DNA from: Streptomyces sp. H27-H5
Lineage (GTDB): Bacteria > Actinomycetota > Actinomycetes > Streptomycetales > Streptomycetaceae
Length of the DNA: 64,000 bases
NCBI RefSeq assembly: GCF_026627505.1
Contig: NZ_JAPNLK010000016.1
Coordinates: forward strand, 1-64,000
Direction of reading: 5' to 3'
Shown here: one piece after another, positions 46,761-54,207 of the stretch
Layout: each line of letters starts with the position of its first letter
Numbering within the stretch: the stretch's first letter is position 1
The notes under the pieces: model-generated
The model's input: only the letters and a program-made list of their open reading frames with translations
Told to the model about the DNA's origin: nothing
Databases searched by the model: none
Translations under genes and position numbers: made by a program

Positions 46761-47060
46761 TCAGCCCTTGCTCACGGTGAAGGTGACGGCGGCGTTGTCG
46801 CCACCGCCGCCGTCCTGACGGCAGGTGAAGCCCGACGGGACGTCACAGGCGTACTTGTTGCTCCCCGAGTAGGGGTTGTTCCAGTGGATGGCGACGTTGC
46901 CGACCTCGTACATGTTGTAGACCGCCGACCCCTGCGTCCCGGTCATGAAGCCGTTCGACTCCGACTGCCAGGTGCCGTTGGACATCGGGTAGACGCGGTC
47001 CGGCGGGACCATGTTGTCGCTCCACGTGCCGTGCGACAGGCTCGACGAGGTGCGGACCAT
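46761..47060 (-). pseudogene. aegerolysin family protein, N-terminus lost
   Basis: 99 residues matching the last two thirds of bacterial aegerolysins (membrane-lipid-binding beta-sandwich proteins, often paired with MACPF pore formers). Block SSSLSHGTWSDNMVPP, the hallmark NGTWQSESNGFMTGTQGSAVYNM, NVAIHWNNPYSGSNKYACDVPSGFTC and NAAVTFTVSK. Around 30 N-terminal residues (first strands) are missing because the gene abuts an unrelated plus-strand fragment at about 47061-47083. There is no signal peptide. Whether the truncated form folds is doubtful. It is the upstream member of an operon with the lectin-like gene. Confidence 0.7.
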
Positions 47061-47083
47061 CTCGTTGGGGGTACCGGCGTACG

Positions 47084-47163
47084 CAGCGCCGGCTGGCCGG
47101 GGAACTGGGCGTCGACCCGGGCGCCGCGCTCTCCGAGGCGTACCTGACGCTGCTGCGTTCCGG
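47084..47163 (+). pseudogene. scrap of a SARP/AfsR BTAD domain
   Basis: A short plus-strand fragment reads QRRLAGELGVDPGAALSEAYLTLLRSG, the typical end of the bacterial transcriptional activator domain of SARP regulators. No N-terminal winged helix or earlier BTAD helices precede it, since the sequence changes at the aegerolysin junction. Beyond about 47163 the frame runs on as low-complexity Arg-rich sequence. Confidence 0.6.
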
Positions 47164-47632
47164 GCCGCTGCGGCGCCCGGCCGCGCTCGCCGCCCGGCGG
47201 GCCCCGGCCGGCTTCGTCAGCCGCACTCCGGCGAGGACCATCACGGCCGGCACCGTCGCCAGGCGCCGTCCCGGCCGCCCCCGCACCGTCCACCGTCCGC
47301 CGTTCCGTCCCGCCCTTGTGTCCCTGGCCGTCTCCCTGTCAGCGTCCGGTCCGTTCGGATCGAGGCGCGGGTCCGGCCCGACGCCCGGACGGAACGTTGC
47401 CGCAGGCGGCTGACGGCCGGCGTGACGCGGACCTAACGCCGGGTCGGTGCGCCCGTGGCCACCGCGGGCCGGAGGCCTGCCGGCCCTGCGGAGGGACCGT
47501 CGGCGGGTGACCGTTCGCGCACATGTGCTCGTGGGGCCGGGGGCGCGCCCCGGCCTAGAGTTACGCGCTGTCCGCCGGCCCCGACGGGTCGGAGACGTTC
47601 GTGGTTCGGTTCGGCGTCGAGGGAGACCGCTC
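47164..47632. other. 469-bp non-coding region
   Basis: Between the BTAD scrap and the EF-hand gene. Open frames are Arg/Pro-rich and show no domain. The ribosome binding site GGGAG (47621-47625) of the EF-hand gene lies at the end. Confidence 0.45.
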
Positions 47633-48172
47633 ATGGCCAGCGCGTTTCAAGAGCTCAAGCTCAAGGGGATGTTCGCGGCGTTCGACGCGGACGGCGACGG
47701 CTTCCTGCGCGAGGAGGACTTCACCGCGCTCGTGGCCCGGTGGAGCCGCCTGCCGGGGGTGGGGCCCGGCACGGAGGTCCGCGCACGGGTGGAGGCCCTG
47801 CTGATGGGGTGGTGGGCGGCGCTGCTGAAAACCGGGGACGCCAACGGGGACGGCGCGATCGACATGGGTGAGCTGCTCGCCCTCGTCGACAGGCTGCCCG
47901 CCATGGTCGCGGACGTCACCGCGACCGCGGACACCGTCTTCGACGCCGTGGACGCCAACGGCGACGGCCGCATCTCCCCCGAGGAACATCGCAGGCTCGT
48001 GGAGACGTGGAACGGGCAGCCCGTGGACGTGACGGGTGTCTTCGAACTGATCGACCTGAACGGCGACGGCCACCTCAGCCGTGAGGAGTTCGCGCTGCTG
48101 TGGCGCCAGTTCTGGATCAGCGACGATCCGGCGGAGCCGGGCAACTGGCTCTGCGGCCGGTTCTCCGGCTGA
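47633..48172 (+). CDS. EF-hand calcium-binding protein
   Basis: 179-residue calmodulin-like protein with four EF loops: DADGDGFLREED (about 19-30), DANGDGAIDMGE (about 69-80), DANGDGRISPEE (about 107-118) and DLNGDGHLSREE (about 141-152). All four keep the Asp-x-[Asp/Asn]-x-[Asp/Gly] ligands and the 12th-position Glu or Asp, so all should bind calcium. Similar to Streptomyces EF-hand proteins such as calerythrin-type. It likely buffers or senses cytosolic calcium. The ATG at 47633 follows GGGAG by about 7 nt. Confidence 0.9.
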   Translation: MASAFQELKLKGMFAAFDADGDGFLREEDFTALVARWSRLPGVGPGTEVRARVEALLMGWWAALLKTGDANGDGAIDMGELLALVDRLPAMVADVTATADTVFDAVDANGDGRISPEEHRRLVETWNGQPVDVTGVFELIDLNGDGHLSREEFALLWRQFWISDDPAEPGNWLCGRFSG

Positions 48173-48190
48173 CCTGACGGGACCCGCGGC

Positions 48191-48212
48191 CCGGCGACGC
48201 GCACGTCGCCGG
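48191..48212. terminator. hairpin terminator before the poly-G tract
   Basis: Inverted repeat CCGGCGACG (48191-48199) and CGTCGCCGG (48204-48212) with a 4-nt loop, just after the EF-hand gene and just before the 36-G run. Confidence 0.65.
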
Positions 48213-48214
48213 GG

Positions 48215-48254
<40 letters not shown>

Positions 48255-48261
48255 GTCGTCG

Positions 48262-48654
48262 TCAGCGTGCGCTTCCGAGGTTCCGGTCCGTCTCACTGCC
48301 GGACAGCATGAGCGTGGTCTCCTCGATGCGGCGGAATCGGCCGTCCGCGGCGAACTCGCCGAAGAGGTAGACCTCGGTGCGGACGGCGGAACCATCCTTC
48401 TTGACGACGTCGACGGTGTGACGATCTGCGTACAGCCGTCCGTCGGTCAGTTCCTCGTGCACCTCGATGCTGCCCTCCGCTATCACCGTGCGCAGGTGGG
48501 CGATGTGGGCGATGAACCCGTCACGCTCGTCCCACGTGCCGTCCGTGCGCTGACGGTAGTCGGGGGCGAAGTGCCGGTCGACGGCTTCCCGGAGGTCGAG
48601 TCCGGGGGTGAACAGGAGGTCGTCGAGGGCGGCGGCGATGGTGGTGTGGCTCAT
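48262..48654 (-). CDS. SnoaL-like / NTF2-fold protein
   Basis: 130-residue cone-shaped alpha+beta protein of the SnoaL/NTF2-like superfamily: an AREAVDRHFAPDYRQRTDGTW helix-strand, a GRLYADRHTVDVVKKDGSAVRTEVYLFGEF central sheet and an RRIEETTLML final strand. Relatives are polyketide cyclases or unknown small-molecule binders. The ATG at 48654 follows GGAGGG. It is divergent from a MarR gene across a shared promoter region with two palindromic operators, so it is probably under that regulator. Confidence 0.8.
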   Translation of the reverse strand: MSHTTIAAALDDLLFTPGLDLREAVDRHFAPDYRQRTDGTWDERDGFIAHIAHLRTVIAEGSIEVHEELTDGRLYADRHTVDVVKKDGSAVRTEVYLFGEFAADGRFRRIEETTLMLSGSETDRNLGSAR

Positions 48655-48691
48655 GGTTGCCCTCCGTGCAGGGTGATGCGAACCAGAGAAT

Positions 48692-48708
48692 GCGTGCGCT
48701 GCGCACGC
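48692..48708. promoter_or_regulatory. 17-bp palindromic operator (SnoaL side)
   Basis: GCGTGCGC, a single T, then GCGCACGC: a perfect 8-bp palindrome. It lies just downstream of a TATGCT -10-like box for the minus-strand SnoaL gene. Related to the second site at 48728-48744. Confidence 0.75.
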
Positions 48709-48727
48709 TTCAGAGCATACACAGACT

Positions 48728-48744
48728 GCGTGCGCGACGCACGC
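48728..48744. promoter_or_regulatory. 17-bp palindromic operator and leaderless promoter (MarR side)
   Basis: GCGTGCG, CGA, CGCACGC: a second palindrome with the same half-site and centre 36 bp from the first. It directly abuts a TATTCT -10-like box (48745-48750), six bases before the GTG of the MarR gene. Transcription would start at or near the GTG, giving a leaderless mRNA subject to autorepression. Confidence 0.75.
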
Positions 48745-48756
48745 TATTCTTGAGGC

Positions 48757-49215
48757 GTGAACAACGAGACGGGACACGAGATCGCCGACGCCCTGGGCGA
48801 CCTGCTCAAGCGCACGCTCCGGGCCAACCTGCACCGCGCCCTCACCGAGGACCTGGGCGAGGCCGTCGACGAGGTCACCTACCCGGTACTCAGCGGGCTG
48901 GCCAGAACGGGCCCCCGCAGCGCGGCCGACCTGGCCGCCGACGTGGGACTGGACCGTTCCGGCGTGAGCCGACGAGCCTCACGACTGGAGGCCGCGGGCC
49001 TCGTACGGCGCGAACAGGATCCGACCGACCGGCGGGCCGTCCTGCTCACACTCACCCCCCGGGGCGCCCGCGCGGTGGAGATCACGCGGCAGCGCCTGGC
49101 CTCACGCATCGAGGCGTCCCTCGACTCCTGGCCACCGGAGGAGGCCCGCTCGTTCGCCGCCCACCTGCGCCGATTCGTCGACGAAGGCCCCTTCGCCGAA
49201 CCCGGCGATCAGTGA
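48757..49215 (+). CDS. MarR-family transcriptional regulator
   Basis: 152-residue winged-helix dimer. Helices DALGDLLKRTLRANLHRAL are followed by the DNA-binding core TYPVLSGLARTGPRSAADLAADVGLDRSGVSRRASRLEAAGLV (recognition helix about residues 65-80), the wing REQDPTDRRAVLLTLT and the dimer helices RARAVEITRQRLASRI. The GTG at 48757 has no Shine-Dalgarno and probably begins a leaderless transcript. Two palindromes in the divergent region are its likely operators, controlling both itself and the SnoaL-like gene. The ligand is unknown. Confidence 0.88.
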   Translation: MNNETGHEIADALGDLLKRTLRANLHRALTEDLGEAVDEVTYPVLSGLARTGPRSAADLAADVGLDRSGVSRRASRLEAAGLVRREQDPTDRRAVLLTLTPRGARAVEITRQRLASRIEASLDSWPPEEARSFAAHLRRFVDEGPFAEPGDQ

Positions 49216-49266
49216 CGACGTCAATGAATCCTTGACAAGGCTCCCGCGTCAAGGTTTCCTTGACAC

Positions 49267-49548
49267 ATGCCGAACCTCAAGACGAACACCGCACCCAACG
49301 GCGCCACTTCGGCGCTGACCGTCCTTCTGCCGCTGGTCACGGTCGTGCCCGCGCTCACGGCGATGTTCGCCGACAAGCTCAGCACCCCCGCGACCATCGC
49401 CCTGATCGCGCTGGACCTCGCCCTGGTCGCCGTCACGGCCGGATGCTTCGCCCGGTCGGCGGCGGCGGCACGAGCCGCGGCCGACCGCGCGCGCCGCGAC
49501 GAGGACGTACTGGACGCGCTCGACCACCGCCCCGGGCAGCAGCGTTGA
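49267..49548 (+). CDS. small two-helix membrane protein
   Basis: 93-residue protein with two hydrophobic segments, LTVLLPLVTVVPALTAMFA (about residues 18-36) and PATIALIALDLALVAVTAGCFA (about 41-62), followed by an Ala/Arg-rich soluble tail. No recognised family. It overlaps the downstream gene by TTGA (49545-49548), so the two are translationally coupled. Upstream is the MarR gene by 51 nt, on the same strand, so it could be a third member of that operon. Confidence 0.65.
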   Translation: MPNLKTNTAPNGATSALTVLLPLVTVVPALTAMFADKLSTPATIALIALDLALVAVTAGCFARSAAAARAAADRARRDEDVLDALDHRPGQQR

Positions 49549-50147
49549 GCGGCGAGCACCTGCTCGGCCCGCAGGAGGCCGCCAGGATCCGCGAGGGCAT
49601 CGCCGCGGCCGTACTGGGCGTCTCCGACGACCTGGCCGACTCCCTCGAACACGACGCCGCGGGCTACCTGCGCCTGGTCGACGCCTCGCGCGTCGGCGCC
49701 GAGGAGGCGGGCCGGCTGCTGCGCGAGGCCGTCCAGGGCGCCAGGGCGGCAGGCCACAGCTGGGACACCGTCGGCCGGGTCCTGGGAGTGAGCCGCCAGG
49801 CCGCGCAACAGCGGTTCGCGAGCAAGGGGAAGGACGCCGCCCCTTCCGGATCGTCCGGCGGCCCCGACGCTCCGGAGCGACGGATCCTCACCCCCCTGAC
49901 CGCGTTCAACGAGATGGCCGCGCTCGCCGACGCCGGGCGCGACGGGTGGCACCTGGTCGGCTACGGCGCCTTCTTCCACGAGGTCGAGGCCTCCGGCCGG
50001 CCCTGGGAGCACTGCCGGGTGCCGGTGGTGTCCGGCGGACGCCACCGGCGGCTGGAGGCCGAGGGATGGACCGCGGTCGGCGAGGGCTGGTTCCCCTGGC
50101 GCTACTACAAGCGCCCGCTGCCCGCCGGGAACGGCGACAAGCACTGA
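49545..50147 (+). CDS. conserved hypothetical with HTH-like motif
   Basis: 200-residue protein. It starts with TTG at 49545, overlapping the preceding gene; no ATG or GTG fits. The middle contains a helix-turn-helix-like stretch, GHSWDTVGRVLGVSRQAAQQRF (about residues 71-92), seen in a Streptomyces family of similar length. The C-terminal half has a Trp/Phe-rich GWHLVGYGAFFHEVEASGRP and WFPWRYYKRPLP, which suggests a second small domain. Function unknown; DNA binding is possible. Confidence 0.7.
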   Translation: MSGEHLLGPQEAARIREGIAAAVLGVSDDLADSLEHDAAGYLRLVDASRVGAEEAGRLLREAVQGARAAGHSWDTVGRVLGVSRQAAQQRFASKGKDAAPSGSSGGPDAPERRILTPLTAFNEMAALADAGRDGWHLVGYGAFFHEVEASGRPWEHCRVPVVSGGRHRRLEAEGWTAVGEGWFPWRYYKRPLPAGNGDKH

Positions 50148-50200
50148 CCGGTGAGTGGCCGACGGCCCGCAGCCCGAACCCGGCGCCGGAAATCGGCAGG

Positions 50201-50229
50201 CGTCAGGCCTCAGGCCTCAGGCCTCAGGC
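50201..50229. repeat. short tandem CAGGCCT repeats
   Basis: Four adjacent copies of a 7-bp CAGGCCT/CAGGCGT motif lie in the convergent intergenic region before the epoxide-hydrolase-like gene. AGGCCT is itself palindromic. Confidence 0.6.
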
Positions 50230-51369
50230 GTCGAGCGTGTCGAAGAAGGCGCGGACATCGCTCACGAAGGCCTCCGGCTGCTCCAGCGCGAGGAAGTTGC
50301 CTCCCTGCTCCAGCTCGGTCCAGTGGGTGACGCGGTGGTCCCGCTCGGCGAAGCGCCTGATGGCGATGTCGGTGTCCAGGACGACGGCGACACCGGTCGG
50401 GACGGTGCCGCGCGACTTCGGGGCCCAGGCGCTCGGGTCGTGGGCCGACTCGTAGTACAGGTTCGCGGAGGAGCCCGCCGTACCGGTGAACCAGTAGACG
50501 CTGATGTTGGTCAGCAGTCGGTCTCGGCCCACGGCGTCCTCGGGAAGCTCGGCGTCCGGGTCCGTCCACTCCTTGAACTTCTCGGCGATCCAGGCCAGTT
50601 GACCGACCGGTGAGTCGTGCAGTCCGTGGGCGAGGGTCTGCGGGCGGGTGGACTGGATGGCGTTGAAGCCCATGCCGTCCTGCTGGAAGTTCTCCAGTCG
50701 TGCCAGTCGCTCTTGCTCGGGCCCGGTCAGCCCGTCGCATTCGCCCGGGGCCCCCGAGGGGAAGGTGACCAGGCCGTTGACGTGGACGCCGATGACCCGA
50801 TCGGGCGCCTGACGCCCCATCTCCAGGGCGATCCAGGCGCCCCCGCCCGTCCCCTGGGTGCCGTAGGCGTCGTAGCCGAGCCGCGCCATCAGCTCGACGA
50901 ATGCACCCGCGATGCGGCCGGTGTTCCAGCCGGCCTCGCCGAGCGGGCCGGAGAAACCGGTGCCGGGCGTGGAGGTGACGACGACGTGGAAGTCCCGTGT
51001 CAGCGGCTCGATGACGTCGACGAACTGCACGAACGAGCAGGGCCAGTCGTGTACCAGGAGCAGCGGAACGGCCGCCGGGTTCTGGGAACGGACGTGCAGG
51101 AAGTGGATGTTCTGGCCCTCGATCTCGGTGGTGAACTGCGGGAACCGGTTGAGTTCCGCCTCCGCCTTCCGCCAGTCGAAGCCGTCGGCCCAGTAGGCGG
51201 CCAGTTCCCTGAGGTACGCGGTCGGCACGCCCCGGCTCCAGCCGGTGCCGGGGATCTCGCTGCCCCAGCGCGTACGCGCCAACCGGGTGCGCAGGTCGTC
51301 GAGTTCCTCCTGCGCGACGTCGATGCGGAAGGGGCGGATCCGGGCGTCGGTGTTGCTGCTGGTCTCCAT
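50224..51369 (-). CDS. epoxide-hydrolase-family alpha/beta protein, catalytic residues replaced
   Basis: 381-residue protein with the epoxide-hydrolase N-terminal domain (about 10-115) and an alpha/beta-hydrolase core. The oxyanion loop reads LLVHDWP where HGWP is usual. The nucleophile elbow, normally GGDWG with the attacking Asp, is QGTGGGAWIA (about residue 179), so the Asp is Gly. The catalytic His segment, normally GGHFAALEQPE, reads GGNFLALEQPE. Two of three catalytic residues are therefore absent, while the rest of the fold is well preserved. Hydrolase activity is unlikely. It is divergent from a WYL regulator across a perfect-type operator, so it is probably an inducible binding or other-function protein. 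Confidence 0.85.
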   Translation of the reverse strand: METSSNTDARIRPFRIDVAQEELDDLRTRLARTRWGSEIPGTGWSRGVPTAYLRELAAYWADGFDWRKAEAELNRFPQFTTEIEGQNIHFLHVRSQNPAAVPLLLVHDWPCSFVQFVDVIEPLTRDFHVVVTSTPGTGFSGPLGEAGWNTGRIAGAFVELMARLGYDAYGTQGTGGGAWIALEMGRQAPDRVIGVHVNGLVTFPSGAPGECDGLTGPEQERLARLENFQQDGMGFNAIQSTRPQTLAHGLHDSPVGQLAWIAEKFKEWTDPDAELPEDAVGRDRLLTNISVYWFTGTAGSSANLYYESAHDPSAWAPKSRGTVPTGVAVVLDTDIAIRRFAERDHRVTHWTELEQGGNFLALEQPEAFVSDVRAFFDTLDA

Positions 51370-51389
51370 GGGTAGGACAGTATTCTCGA

Positions 51390-51412
51390 TATAGGCACGC
51401 TTCGTTCCTATA
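51390..51412. promoter_or_regulatory. 23-bp inverted-repeat operator
   Basis: Near-perfect palindrome TATAGGCACG, CTT, CGTTCCTATA between the divergent epoxide-hydrolase-like gene and the WYL regulator, with one mismatched pair. It is the likely binding site of the WYL regulator. Confidence 0.75.
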
Positions 51413-51433
51413 AAGACCTCAGGCTTGGGTTTC

Positions 51434-52402
51434 ATGCTCGACACTTCCGCACGTCTGCTGCGTCTGCTCTCCCTGCTGCAAACCCCGCGCGCCTGGCCGG
51501 GCTCCGAACTGGCCGAGCGCCTGGGGGTGAGCGGGCGTACCGTCCGCAACGACATCGACCGCCTCCGGGAACTCGGCTACCCCGTGGACGCCACGCGCGG
51601 GGCCGCCGGCGGGTACCGGCTGGGCGCCGGGGCTGCGATGCCGCCGCTGCTCCTGGACGACGAGGAGGCGGTCGCGGTGACGATCGCGGTGCGCACCGCC
51701 ACGCAGGGCGCCGTCCCCGGCACCGAGGAGACCTCGCTCCGGGCGCTGGCCAAGCTCGAACAGGTGCTGCCGTCGCGGCTGCGTCGACGGGTGCGGACAC
51801 TCCAGGCGTACACCGTGGCCGTGCCGGCCGACCGGCCGGCCCCGACGGTCTCCGCGGACGTGCTGACCACCCTGGTGTCCGCCTGTCGCGACCGGGAACG
51901 GCTGCGCTTCGACTACCTGGACCACGCCGGGTCGCCGACCCGGCGTGTCGTGGAGCCGCACCGGGCGGTGAACTGGGGGCGTCGCTGGTACCTCGTGGCG
52001 TGGGACGTCGAGCGGGAGGACTGGCGGACGTTCAGGGTCGACCGGATCCGGCCCCGCACCCCGACCGGGCCGCGTTTCGCCCCGCGCGAGGTACCCGGTG
52101 GCGACTTCGCGGCGTACGTCTCCGGACGCGTGTCGGGCGCCGCCTGGCGCCACCACGCGCGCGTGACCGTCCACGCGCCGGCGGCGGCGGTGATCGAGCG
52201 GATCAACCCGGCGGTGGGCACGGTGGAGGCGATCGACGCGGACAGCTGCACCCTGGTCACCGGCGCCGACACGGTGGGGACCCTGGCCGTCCACCTGAGC
52301 CTGCTCGACTTCGACTTCGAGGTCACCGAGCCCCCGGAGCTGGTCACCCACCTGCGGCGGCTCGCGGAGCGCTACGCCCGCTCGACGCCCCCGCCCGTCT
52401 GA
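51434..52402 (+). CDS. WYL-domain transcriptional regulator
   Basis: 322-residue DeoR/WYL-type regulator. N-terminal HTH (about 1-60): TSARLLRLLSLLQTPRAWPGSELAERLGVSGRTVRNDIDRLRELGYPVDATRG. A linker precedes a WYL domain (about 145-230: DRERLRFDYLDHAGSPTRRVVEPHRAVNWGRRWYLVAWDVEREDWRTFRVDRI) and a WCX-like C-terminus. WYL domains bind nucleotides or other small ligands to switch DNA binding. The ATG at 51434 is used. It is divergent from the epoxide-hydrolase-like gene and presumably controls both through the operator at 51390-51412. Confidence 0.88.
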   Translation: MLDTSARLLRLLSLLQTPRAWPGSELAERLGVSGRTVRNDIDRLRELGYPVDATRGAAGGYRLGAGAAMPPLLLDDEEAVAVTIAVRTATQGAVPGTEETSLRALAKLEQVLPSRLRRRVRTLQAYTVAVPADRPAPTVSADVLTTLVSACRDRERLRFDYLDHAGSPTRRVVEPHRAVNWGRRWYLVAWDVEREDWRTFRVDRIRPRTPTGPRFAPREVPGGDFAAYVSGRVSGAAWRHHARVTVHAPAAAVIERINPAVGTVEAIDADSCTLVTGADTVGTLAVHLSLLDFDFEVTEPPELVTHLRRLAERYARSTPPPV

Positions 52403-52983
52403 GCGAACGCCCTTCCCGGCCGGGGGGCGGGCACCGGCGCGGGGCCGGGCGCGGGTGACGGGCCCCGCACGTGGAGGGGTGGCGGGGCCCGTCGGTCAGC
52501 AGGACCGGTAGCGGTAGTCGCCCGATCCGGGGGCGGAGACGTCCAGGTCACGCTGGACGATGCGTCGTACTCCGCGGCGCGCCAGGAGCGCTCGTCGGTA
52601 CGGATCACCATCCAGGACAGCACGCTCACGCCCGCCAGGGTGACCAGGGTGTAGGCGAGGGTCAGCCGGAACTGCAGGCGCCGCAACCGCGTCCGGGCGG
52701 GCGAACGACGGACACGCGTGCCCTTGGCGGCGCCTCGGGCGGCGCCTCGGGCGGCGCCTCGGGCGGCGCCTCGGGCGGCGCCTCGGGCGGCGCCTCGGGC
52801 GGCGCCTCGGGCGGCGCCTCGGGCGGCGCCTCGGGCGGCGCCTCGGGCGGCGCCTCGGGTCGTGACGGTGGCCTTGTCGGTGCCCGTGTCGTGGCTCGCG
52901 TCGGCTCCCTTGCGACCCCCGTTGCGGCCTCGTTCGGGGGCGCGCCGACCGCGGGCGGGACGGTTCGGGTCGATGGCCGTCAC
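52372..52983 (-). pseudogene. truncated sensor kinase N-terminus with GAAR repeat
   Basis: A 203-residue frame starts with GTG at 52983, overlapping the response regulator stop by four bases (GTGA), as in sensor-kinase pairs. It has an Arg/Asn-rich start, an (GAAR)n tract, then one membrane helix FRLTLAYTLVTLAGVSVLSWMVI (about residues 115-137) and a short outer part. No HAMP, H-box or ATPase follows; the frame ends in Pro/Arg-rich sequence overlapping the WYL gene. This is the remains of a sensor kinase, with most of its catalytic part deleted. Confidence 0.7.
52729..52860. repeat. 11 tandem copies of a 12-bp unit
   Basis: GGCGCCTCGGGC is repeated 11 times head to tail, with only the last copy varying by one base (132 bp). 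It encodes (GAAR)n on the minus strand, in frame with the truncated kinase. Copy-number change would keep the frame. Confidence 0.95.
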
Positions 52984-53646
52984 GGCAGGTCCGGGTCCGC
53001 GGATCCGAGGATGAAGCCGTGGCCGCGTACGGTCCGGATCGGCGAGGGCGGCCCGAGTTTGCGCCGCAGCCCCGCCATGACGGCGTCGACGACGTTGGGA
53101 GACCGGATCGGCCATCTCGTCCCAGCAGTGCTCGACCAGTGCGGTGCGGGTGACCACGGTTTCGCGGTGGACGAGCAGGTGGCGCAGGACGGCGTATTCC
53201 TTGTGGGTGAGGGTGAGCAGGACGCCGTCGCGGCGGGCCGCGTCCATCTCGATGTCCGCGGGGGCAAGGTGCACGGGCAGCCGATGGGCCGCCCGGCGGG
53301 CGAGGCTGCCGACCCGCACCACGAGTTCCTCCATGACGAAGGGCTTCGGAAGGTAGTCGTCGGCGCCGGAACGGAAGCCGTCCACCCGGTCGGGAAGGGC
53401 ATTGAGCGCGGTGAGGCACAGCACGGGCGCGGACCACCCCGCGCGGCGGCGCCGCTCCAGGTCGTACAAGGAGTCCCCTGAGGGCAGCATCCGGTCGAGG
53501 ACGACACAGTCGTAGTCGGCGAGGTCGAGCATGACGTCGGCATCCGGCCAGTCGCCGGCGGCGTCCACGGCGTACCCGGCGGCCTTGAGACCGGCCACCA
53601 CGAGGCCCCTGAGGTCCGGTTCGTCCTCGACCAGAAGTACGCGCAT
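52980..53646 (-). pseudogene. OmpR-family response regulator with one frameshift
   Basis: Starts at 53646 (MRVLLVEDEP). The receiver has acidic VEDEPD, phospho-acceptor Asp in CVVLDRMLPSG, and Lys in LPKPFVMEELVVRV. The winged helix begins (LLTLTHKEYAVLRHLLVHRE, ALVEHCWDEMADPVS) and then shifts one base in a CCC run near 53097. It continues in the next frame as NVVDAVMAGLRRKLG, IRTVRGHGFIL and ends at 52980. Deleting one C gives a normal regulator of about 222 residues, so a sequencing error is possible. It was coupled to the truncated sensor kinase. Confidence 0.8.
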
Positions 53647-54207
53647 GTGCTGTTCGCCCTTGGCTTTCGCGTCGACTGCGGGGCAGCCGGGAGGGGTCGC
53701 GTCGCGCCGCCACGCGGTGGGGGGCGCGGCCGGAAACACATCCTAAGCAGTACGGAACAGAAACGTTTCCCCTCCCCAAGGGGGAGGGACGGTGACGTTC
53801 CGATTCCCCTTCCCCCCGGCGACCGCCGTGCGCCGCATGGCGGAAACCCGCTCCCGGCTTCCGCGCCCACGGCCGTCGCATGGAGGCGGGAGGCTTCGTC
53901 GTACTCCGTGTAGTACGACGCGATGAGCGGATCGATGGATGGCATACCCCATGACGGTAGGGTCGCGCGCACCGACTGTCATCGGGATATCACAGAGCGC
54001 GGTTCGGGGAGGCTCTCGACGGCAAGAAGACTCTCGACGGCGACCGGACATCCACGACCACCACCAGCCGGCTCGGAAGAAGACACACCGGCTGTTGCCG
54101 GATTCCACTATTCCGGGCACCATCAGCGCACACGGCCCTCGCCCGGCCGCCGCGCAGCCCCGCAGCTCTGACCCTCAGCCCTCAGCCTCGAATCGAAAGT
54201 CACACGA
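53647..54207. other. 561-bp intergenic region
   Basis: No gene recognised. A C-rich/G-rich inverted repeat CCCTCCCC (53770-53777) and GGGGAGGG (53781-53788) could be an operator or terminator upstream of the response regulator. The rest holds only low-complexity frames. Confidence 0.45.

Noticed and set aside
52729-52860. CRISPR-like array
   Set aside because: Units are 12 bp, contiguous and without spacers; this is a coding minisatellite.
52718-53014. plus-strand frame of repeated AAPR residues
   Set aside because: It is an artefact of the 12-bp repeat read on the opposite strand.
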